A stretch of DNA of 64,000 nt from Chrysoperla carnea (lineage: Eukaryota > Arthropoda > Insecta > Neuroptera > Chrysopidae), in contig NC_058341.1 of NCBI RefSeq assembly GCF_905475395.1, positions 66,223,501-66,287,500 on the forward strand. The letters are read 5' to 3'. Positions 55,287 through 64,000 of this stretch are shown one piece after another. The translations under genes were made by a program, and so were the position numbers. Numbering within the stretch: position 1 is the stretch's first letter; the number at the start of each line of letters is the position of its first letter. The notes under the pieces are model-generated. The model was not told the origin of the DNA, made no database searches, and worked only from the letters and a program-made list of their open reading frames with translations.

Positions 55287-58200
55287 TATTTAGATATACG
55301 ATTAAATAGTTACATAGTAATTTAAAATGCTTTTTTTATATTTTAAGATGGTATGAAAATAATCTAGAAAAACTGATGGGTTTTTGTTATACAGCGTTTT
55401 CAAAAAATCACACTCCTATGTTCCAGCCTGTATAACTTAATCCCACCAAAAACATAAATGTGTAAAAAGGCGTAGATGTCACAGAATCCCAATAAACTCA
55501 ATTACGTCAGCCCAAAAAAGTTGTAAAATCCCGTAGAGAAAAAAATTCTTCGAAAAAAATTTATAAAAATGATATAAATTTATTGAGTAACTTTTCCCTA
55601 GAGAAGCATTAAAGTATTACATTAGCAACATTTCGGTGACTTCATACCTACACGCACCTGTATAGGAGAACAAAAGAAAATCGTTAATCCCCTACTACCT
55701 CCCTCTTCCCCTCTAATGTTATGACGTTATAATTTTTTCACAACTTTTTTTAAACATCAAAATTTAAATTTAAACAATCAAAGTATTCTTCAGATAAACG
55801 TCAAGCACCTACTTAACAAAGGCCTAATTTTTTTACTAAAGTACGAAAATTATTGGTTGAAATTTCTTGTGTAAGTTTCTCCTTAGTACGTATTTATTTT
55901 ATATTTTACTTCGCAAGTTTTTATTTTTGGATTCGTTTTTCTATTCCGAAAACTTGCGAAGTAAAATATAAAATAAATACGTACAAAGGAAAAACTTACA
56001 CAAGAAATTTAAACCAAAAATTTTCGTATATTGCTAATTTACGAACTCGACCTCACTTTTTACGTGCTGAGTACGCTATAAAAATTTCATCTTGATATCT
56101 CTTTTCGTTTTTGAGTTATCGTGTTGGCAGACAGACGTGCAGACGGACAGACAGATATTATGTAACTGAAAATATTTAGGCCTTATTCATGGGTAATACC
56201 CACAGCTTAATTTCATATAATAGTTCTGCACATGTATTGATCCTGAATTTTACAACGGCTCATACAGGGGCCTTATATTTTGTAAGTGCCCATATTTGGG
56301 TCTTATATATTAGAAGTGCGCACAGATTAATCACAAATTATAGTTCTGCGCATGCATTTATCCTGAATCTTACAACTGCACATACGCTGAATTTATATTT
56401 TGTTACTGCGCATGTGTAGGCCTTATATATTGCTATTGCACACATGTGGATTACATGAAATAGTACTGCGCGTGGGTTGATCCTAAATATTACAACTGCG
56501 CATACAGGGACCTTATATTTTGTAAATGGGCATATTTTGTCCTTAAATATTGAAAATGCGCATAAATTAATCACAAATTATAGTTCTACGCATGCATTTA
56601 ACCTGAATCCTTGAACTGCGCATTAGCTTAGTTTATATTTTGTTACTGCGCACATGTAGGCCTTAAATATTGCTAGTGCGCACATGAGGATTACATGTAA
56701 TAGTACTGCGCATGGGTTGACATGGGTTATAGATAAATCAATTATAGTGGAAGTGATGGAAAAATAATAACGCCACTTACCTTACCATGTTTTGTTATCA
56801 AATCTAAACATGTATACAAAATATCAACTCAATCGGTTGAGGGTGTCGGTTTTAAAATTTGGTTGCAAAATTATTTATTGTTGAACATAACAATTCCATT
56901 GTTTTTAAGAAAATAAAATTCGTTGCCATAGCAGCGGTTAGTTGTGAACGCTACAAGAGATATGATCAAAATGGTTTAAAACTTCTTGTGCGAATATATT
57001 TATACTTTTTTTAAATTTAAGGACAAAAATTGCTTGCTTTTGCATTAACGAAAAAAACAGGACTGGTTATTTACTTTCTCGAGGGAAAATGATTGTTTTT
57101 TCGAAAAAATGTTTCAAACAAATGTTGTTTATTTTTATGTAAGGAACATTTTTTACATTTACTTTTGTTCTATCACTTACCGTTTTCTCGAAAATTGCAA
57201 TTTCATATTTTACTTTATTTGCTCTTCACGGGAAAACAATTACCTTTACAAAAAATTTTTTCATACAGAATTGTTTAATTTGATGCAAGGAACATTTCTT
57301 AAATTTAAACTTTTGTTCTATCTCTTACAGTTTTTGCTATAAAGGCAAATTAAAATTTTCCTAATTAATGTGACAAAATCACTTTAATGTGTTTTCTACA
57401 TGGTACTTTGAATTTGATAGGGTATTATTGTTTCGAAATATTTTATTTAATTTTTATAATATTTTAAGTTGGAAATATTGAAATACACAATTAATTTTTA
57501 ATTATTTATTTAATATTTATTCAAATTTAATCAAAATTTAATAAAAATTATATAAATAACAAATTTTTAAGCGTATTTTAGTTTTCCCATACAAAGTGTA
57601 TAGGAAAAAAAACTAGCCATCTGATTGGTTCATATTTTAACATTGATTTTTAAATGGGGTAAAAATGCACCTTTAATTAGTGAAATTTCCCATCTCCCGT
57701 TAAAAAATTTGATATTTTTTCTGGGGTATGATTTTTCTCTAATTTATTTTAACGAAAACCGCATCTTTATACCATTTCTCAGTTTTGCTGTGAATTTATG
57801 TCAGTCAGTAACAAAATTTCGGGGCGTGGCCGTTTTTTGACGCGTTATTGCTCGGAAACGATGAGAGCCGTGAACGTGAAATTTGATTTACGGCGTCCCA
57901 GAGTATATATCTACTAAAGTTGAAAATTTCAACATTATAGCTTAAACAGTTTCTGAGATATAAGGGTGTGAAAAAGGTCTATTTGACGTCCTGTATATAT
58001 AGTCACAGCAAAAGCATACACATTTCACATACATCATCATCTTACATTACACTTTCAATTTTCGATTTTCCATTTTAAACTAATCTACGCTTCGCACTGC
58101 TGTGCTATATGACTTTAATATTCGAATTTTTTTACTCGAAAAGTTTGAATGTTTTTTTTTTTTTTTTTTTGTAATACTTCGAATTTTTAAAAATTTTTGA

Positions 58201-58905
58201 GTTTTTTTGGTATAAAGAAATTTCTAATAAAAATTGACTTTATTTTACTTATGTCTATCTATTTACAAAAATAACAAAACATCTTATGATTTATATCGTG
58301 GTGTGATTCGTACTTGGTGCCCATTAACTAATTTCAGTGAAATCGCTGCTTCAAACTTTAATGTGTCCAAATTTATATCGGTGTGAAATTCATACCGGCT
58401 TAATAATGCAGCCAACGTTGTTTTCATAAAGATCCATGCATATCGACCACCTAAACAAAAGAAATTAATCTAAATTCGTCGCACACGGACGCACCTAAAT
58501 ATTTTAATTTGATTTTTCATACCAATACAATTTCTAGGACCAGCACTGAATGGAATGTACGCGTAAGGGTGACGATTTTTTATATTTTCTGCTGTGAATC
58601 GTTCTGGATCAAATTTTAATGGATTTTCCCAATATTCTGGATTTCGATGGATAGTAAAGATTGGAATTAATATAGATACTCCTTTTGGAATTATATAATT
58701 GCCTAAAGATGTTCATAATTCCGTTAATTTGTTTTACTTTAAAACAATAAACCGCACCCAAAAGGTTGAATTTGCAAAATATGAGGAATCCAAAAAACTC
58801 ATGCTACCAGATTTTGGGGACTCGAAAAAGATTTGTCATCCGACCTACCTTAAAATTTGTAAAATGTTCATTTATATGTAAACCTTTTGTCCTTTTGTTA
58901 CTTAA

Positions 58906-59162
58906 GGTAGTACTATCGGTAATAGACTTTGCACTCAGAATTTAATGAAACTTGGCATGTTTGTCCATTATTATATCATAATTTGACATTGATCCTTATG
59001 GGAAATCACAGATTTTATTTTATTTCACAAAACTGGACGTTCAGATTTTCAGTTCTCTGAAGGTCCCTAAAAATTTAACTGGTTAATTTTGATATAATAA
59101 TGGACAACTATGCCAAGTTTCATTAAGTTCTGAATGCAAAGTCTATTACCGATATTACTACC
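58906..59162. mobile_element. TTAA-flanked foldback element, mirrored copy
   Basis: Mirror of 47044-47300 in the right arm, with TTAA at both ends and the right-hand TTAA (59163-59166) shared with the next element. Confidence 0.75.
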
Positions 59163-59166
59163 TTAA

Positions 59167-59801
59167 GGATGTATGAGCATGACAACAATGTTTGATTTAA
59201 AGGCTCAAAATTTTTTTATAGGTAGACTTTTGCTCAAAGAAAATGTGGTTAAAATTTCAGCTTAGGTATCCGTGCAAATTTTTAAGAAAAAAGTCATTAA
59301 AAATCGATATAAAATGCATTGGCTCTTATGGAGGAATCTCAAAAAACTACATATTTTGAAAGTTTTTGATAATTTTCACTTGGAATGAATGAAAACAAAT
59401 TAAAAAAAAACTTCTTAATAGAAAATAAACATAGAAGCAATGACATAGAAAAGAAAAAAACCAAGTGTCTCCGTCCATATAAGGGATGTAAGAGCAGGGT
59501 AGATTTAGGGTTGAAATTATTTTTATCTTATTTTCAACTTTGATGATGAATTTTAGTATAACTTGATGAATGTAGACGAAAAATAAGAATAAAATTTTTC
59601 GATACCAGCCTTGGTTTACCAAACATCGAAAGCTTAATTTAAAAAATTTTCAATTTTCGATATTTTGAAAAATACGCCAGATATCGAAAAATTGTATTCT
59701 AACTTTTCGTCTTATATCGCCAAGTTATAACATAATTTATCATCAAAATTGAAAATATCAATTTTTTAAATTTGTGCCCCCACTACCGTGCTCATACATC
59801 C
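59167..59801. mobile_element. TTAA-flanked TIR element, copy 3
   Basis: Mirror of 46405-47039 in the right arm. TTAA lies at 59163-59166 and 59802-59805. It has the same orientation as the 32-kb copy. Confidence 0.75.
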
Positions 59802-62800
59802 TTAAGTCAGCCGCGTTGAAGGTTTTTTTCCTTGATAATTCTACGCAGTTTTAATTTTGAAATAATATTAAAATTTCTTGCTAAAATCTTCATCACATTA
59901 TAAAGACATTCTGTTATCCAATTTTGAAATTTTAAAGGCTTCTTAAGTTTTTAATGCTTAATAAACTCTAAAGTATTGATTGGAGTATCAATGGCATCTG
60001 GATTTTGGGTTCAATTTTGCATATTCAACTCTCACCAAAACCTATAATTGCGTTATAAGCAAATATTACCAATTTTAATATCTTGGGATGGCTCTCTTAC
60101 AATTAGTGGAATCGTTGGAGTTAATCTCATAGATTCTTTTAGAACCATCTCCATATATTTGAGCTTTGGTAAATCGTCAACATTGATTGAGTCTACATTT
60201 ATGTCACCAACAACTTCCAATATTTCATTATATACTTTTGTTTGTATGTCTTTATATGCAGCCAAATGTAATAAAACATAGCTGAGAGAAAGTGCTGTTG
60301 TATCATAACCCTTAAAATAGTGAAATTTTATTAATAGTTTAATATTTCTTTAATGCTCCCTCAAAGGAGGCTGGAAAGTACTTGATTAAAATGAGGGAAA
60401 ATTTTCTAGCGTGCAATGAAACTAAATATCTAAAAGGAAAAAAGTGTTGCATCTTTGAAAAATTTTCCACAATTGTAAAACCTTCGTACCAAAAAAGCGG
60501 CCATTCAGGGGGGTGCTTAACCCCTTTTTAGGGGTTAATCTTATAAAAAAATTCTAATAAAAGTTCTAGCTGATTTAATTGTGCATATGTTTGTTTTTTA
60601 ATTCGACTTTCTAGTTTCAAAACTGACCGAGATATGCCAATTTTAAAATGGTGTATTTTTTGCTCATTCAATCACATGAAAAAGTATCTATCTTAGTGTG
60701 ATCAAAATAACTTTTTAAATTTTTTAATTCTGAGTACGTCACACCGTCGGCTTGAGTTAAAAATAAAAAAGCGTTTAATAAGCTTAGGCGCCGTAAAAAG
60801 GCGAAAAAAATGAGCTGCGAATGAACCCGATTGGTCCATTGATGTCTCCACAAATTAAAAAAATCCATCGATTTTGCTCGAAATTTCAAAACTTCATAAG
60901 TCTTGTTGTTTTAAAGATTCAAAGCTGAGATTTAAATGGATTGTAGCTTTTGTGTCCATGAAGTATCACACACAATTTCAGCAAGATCGAATGTACACTT
61001 TTTGCAAACCGCAGCTGAATGCAAAAAACAGGACTTTTGTAAAATGGCCCTAAAAAAGTTGTGGTGCGGTAACGCGCTATTTTTTTACGATATCATATGC
61101 TTCAATAGTTAAAGTAATACCTACTAAAGTGCCAACCTCTTATCTTTAGTAAAAGTTACTAAAATATTAATTTTAAATTACTATTATTTTAAATTATAAC
61201 ATTAAATATAGGATGGGAGTAATGGGAGCAATTATTGAGAGACAGAGGTTATGTGACATTATAGTATGATGCATATGCATTTAATATTGTGATGCACTTA
61301 CTATATTGAACTTTTCCTGCTATTTAGCTGCCTTGATGGATTATGTTTTGCTCTTTCGTAAGGCAAGAGTAAAAATTTACTTTTTTTTTATTACCATGAT
61401 TTTTTATTTATTTTGTTGTGATAAAGGCAATCTTCAAAATTAAGCCAAAAATTTGAAAATGACCTTTTTAGAGTTTTTCCAAACATTAAACTTTAAAAAA
61501 TTTTAAATCGTTCTAGCTAGGTTGAAATATTGACTGCAAAATGTGACTCTTTCTGACATCTATTGGTGATGAAATAAAGTACATTACCGGCAGATTCAAA
61601 TTGGTGTTTGTGTGGAGACATCTTAAATGATTCTTATATTAGTGTTAAATTATTATATTAGGATAAAAAATGAGCCTTTTTAACTCAAAAAATACCGAGT
61701 AAAGCTCGCGGGTCATCCAGGTACTTTTTCTTTATAGCCAAACATATTATAATCAATTCTCCAAATGGGAGACAAAAGTAACCATTGAATTTTCGCTTCA
61801 TTAAGGACTTAAGGTTAATAATTCAAATAACATACCGCAATAATGATAAAATTAGTTTCATTACGTAATTGTTCTTCCGAAAAATTCGAATTATTTTTTG
61901 TAAAATCCATTAAATATTCCAAAAATGGTTTTTTGTATACATTACGGTTGATTGCTTTAATGTTAATTGACTCATTATTATTTATAACGTTTGCCATAAA
62001 TTTTTGTTTTTCCGAAATAATCTGTAAAGAAATACAGATATATTAAATCCTACGTTAGTGTCACAGCTCGAACACGAAAAATGAAATCACCAACTTTTTT
62101 AGTAAATTCCTGCGTATGTTCACGATTTTTTAATACCATTTTATAATCTTGTGAGAATCGATAAAATATATTAAAAAACTTGATTGGATTCAAGTATGGA
62201 GCTACTACAAGATACAACGAACTAAAATTTATACCAGAATTAGAAACAATTTATATTAATATTTTCACTTTTATATTGACCTGTGTACAGCATGAAAGTA
62301 AGAAGATCCATCATCTTCATGCGAGTTTATATTTACACCCATTGTTGACCCTGAAATCAAATTTAATTGTTATGTTATTCATTTCTTATGCTGAAACCTG
62401 GTAACCGATTCAACACAACGATTTTCGCGCCTATGCCCCGCAAATACCTACTGAAATATGTGTAATCAAACCAGTCAACTAGCGTACGAAGGATTTCATA
62501 CCATCTTACAAGTTATGTACATAGTAAAGCACATAGTTTACACTATGTACTTTTTATTAGATAGTTTTATAAGAAAACTAAAATGAATGCGGAGGTACCT
62601 AATATTTTGTATGCGGAACCCCATGCTCGCACTTTACCGGTATTTGTTGTTAAAGCGGCAATAATAATCCACTCGCTGTCATACGTCATACCTAACAGGT
62701 GCAGTCTAACTTTTGCGGTGTATGTGATATGGCCTGCTGATTGACAGACGAACAAACAAACAGCAGAGTCTTAGTAAAAGGAATCCGTTGTCTACATTTC

Positions 62801-63537
62801 GGGAACGGAATCCCAAAAACTAATATTATTGCAGGAAATCGGAAAAGACGCCGCGTGACCTTCATTGCGAAAATAGCATTTTTCATCAAAATATTGACAC
62901 TGCCTTTTATAGTAACTAGTCTCAACTACTTTTCTACTATTCACATATAAGCCGTGGAAACAAATGGACATGACAAATCAACCAACATTTTGAATCATTC
63001 CAACCCTCTGGGCATTTACCAGACTTATTCCTTTGGCTTCCGTTGCTTGTGTGTATTTTAAAGGGCAATTAATATACTCAACCAAAGTGGAACAAAATTT
63101 TACCTAAATTTAAAGCAACTGTCTCTCTGCGAATCATCGATTTTTGAACCGCAATACCTCGTTTGAAAACTTTTACTTTCTAGCTTTGGAATCTATTGCT
63201 AAAAAATGTTTATCGCCCCTTGCACAGAGGATTAAAAGGGTGAGAAATGTTATTCCCAAAATTTTAAAAATTAAATTACAACATAAAAAATTCCCGTACG
63301 AGGTTTCTGGACCAAGATATTGGCTTTCCAAGAAAAATTGACACTGAATTTAAAATCCTGTATCTTTTAAAATACTATCGCACTGTAATTTTTTTCATGT
63401 CATACGAAAACGTAAACTACATTTTTTTAAGCCCTGGCACATTGTTTTGTAAAAACTTTTATTACACCCGCATTTGTTTTTAAAACATGTAAAAAAGCAG
63501 AATTTTTTCATATTTTTGGCGTTTTGTCACCTATTTA

Positions 63538-64000
63538 AGACAGCTTCTATTTTCTACCACCAGACAGCGTTAGAATCAGTTCCCATGGCGAATATTGCTG
63601 TACATTTCATTAAAAACCATTCGCTAGTTTTAGCGTGAAAGCGTGATAGACAAACAAAGAAACATGCGTACTTTCGCATTTATAATATATAGAGATAGAG
63701 ATATTATGTAAATGGTGCTTTTAAAAATTTAAATTGTATTTTTAAAACAGATTCTTGAAAATTAACTAATGTAATTGAGTTTGAAAAAAACTCTAATAAG
63801 ATGTTGTATACACTCATAAATAAATGAAAAGTTATCAATATTTTATTCTTAGTTTATAATTATTTATAAACTAAGTTATAAAAAATCGCGCGAAGTAGCA
63901 TTTCGCTCTGCAACTAAGTATTCACCGTGATACTTTTGAAAATAATTTTTTACATCTGTGTTTGCTGCTTCATTAACGGATTCATTATTGTTCTCACTTT
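63538..64000 (+). repeat. Extra copy of the inner-palindrome arm at the outer breakpoint
   Basis: Starting AGACAGCTTCTATTTTCTAC, this matches 51704-52166 at a constant offset of 11834 to the window edge. It begins two bases after the right outer arm ends. The hairpin AGTTTATA-loop-TATAAACT at 63851-63872 has loop ATTATT, whereas both inner-palindrome arms read AATAAT on the plus strand. The repeat continues past the window. Confidence 0.85.

Larger units (their letters stand above)
58284..62350 (-). pseudogene. 5'-truncated P450 copy, exons 4-9 only
   Basis: Mirror of the plus-strand P450 in the right palindrome arm. Exons: 62350-62281, 62221-62095, 62021-61836, 60310-60070, 58702-58523 and 58450-58284. 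All splice junctions and the motifs of helix I (AGYDTTA), ExxR (KESMR), PERF and [10 protein letters not shown] are retained. Exon 6 has an A5 run instead of A6 and reads in frame through [12 protein letters not shown], unlike the left copy. Exons 1-3, which encode the membrane anchor, hinge and helix C, are absent. The sequence beyond 63535 is a repeat, and only 465 bases remain before the window ends. Unless 5' exons lie further out, it cannot make a full enzyme. Confidence 0.88.
55376..63535 (-). repeat. Right arm of giant palindrome
   Basis: Inverted copy (8160 bases) of 42669-50830. All features of the left arm recur mirrored: the ATGCGCAG array at 56161-56715, the R640 tandem at 57071-57326, the TTAA elements at 58906-59162 and 59167-59801, and P450 exons 4-9. 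The outer end stops abruptly after GTTTTGTCACCTATT at 63535, where the left side continues as P450 intron 3. Confidence 0.95.

Overview
The window looks like repeat-laden, strongly A+T-rich nuclear DNA from an arthropod, most likely an insect. Coding sequence is sparse and split by GT-AG introns. The only convincing host genes are a CYP4-clan cytochrome P450 and a retinol-dehydrogenase-like short-chain dehydrogenase (SDR). A short (TTAGG)n tract, the insect telomere motif absent from Diptera, is also present. The order cannot be named from sequence alone. Almost every other open frame is short and repeat-derived.

Layout. 0.4-0.8 kb holds a decayed copy of a mobile-element-like protein with a GERFH motif. 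2-20 kb is a mosaic of non-autonomous elements: foldback elements with terminal inverted repeats, Helitron-like elements ending CTAG, a 0.64-kb dispersed family (called R640 here), a non-LTR retrotransposon fragment beside a TTAGG tract, and tRNA-like segments. 22.2-27.6 kb carries the SDR gene on the minus strand: three exons, with the first coding exon not found. Its introns hold hAT-like and mariner-like transposase remnants. 27.6-41 kb is again repeats.

41.4-47.9 kb carries the P450 gene on the plus strand in nine exons. From intron 3 of that gene onward the DNA enters a giant near-perfect palindrome. The left arm (42669-50830, about 8.16 kb) is repeated in inverse orientation as the right arm (55376-63535) at roughly 99.9% identity by eye. 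The 4.5-kb spacer contains a second palindrome (50830-52477) that starts exactly where the left arm ends, a rearranged copy of material from 30-35 kb, and two Helitron-like elements in opposite orientations. The right arm therefore carries a P450 copy with only exons 4-9. The two copies differ by one A in exon 6: the left (full-length) copy is frameshifted there, and the right (5'-truncated) copy is in frame.

The two genes have no visible functional link beyond both being oxidoreductases of lipophilic substrates. The main interest is structural: a recent inverted duplication, or an assembly fold-back, that splits a detoxification-type gene, with nested palindromes, flipped hairpin loops and a 240-bp higher-order tandem repeat built on an ATGCGCAG motif.
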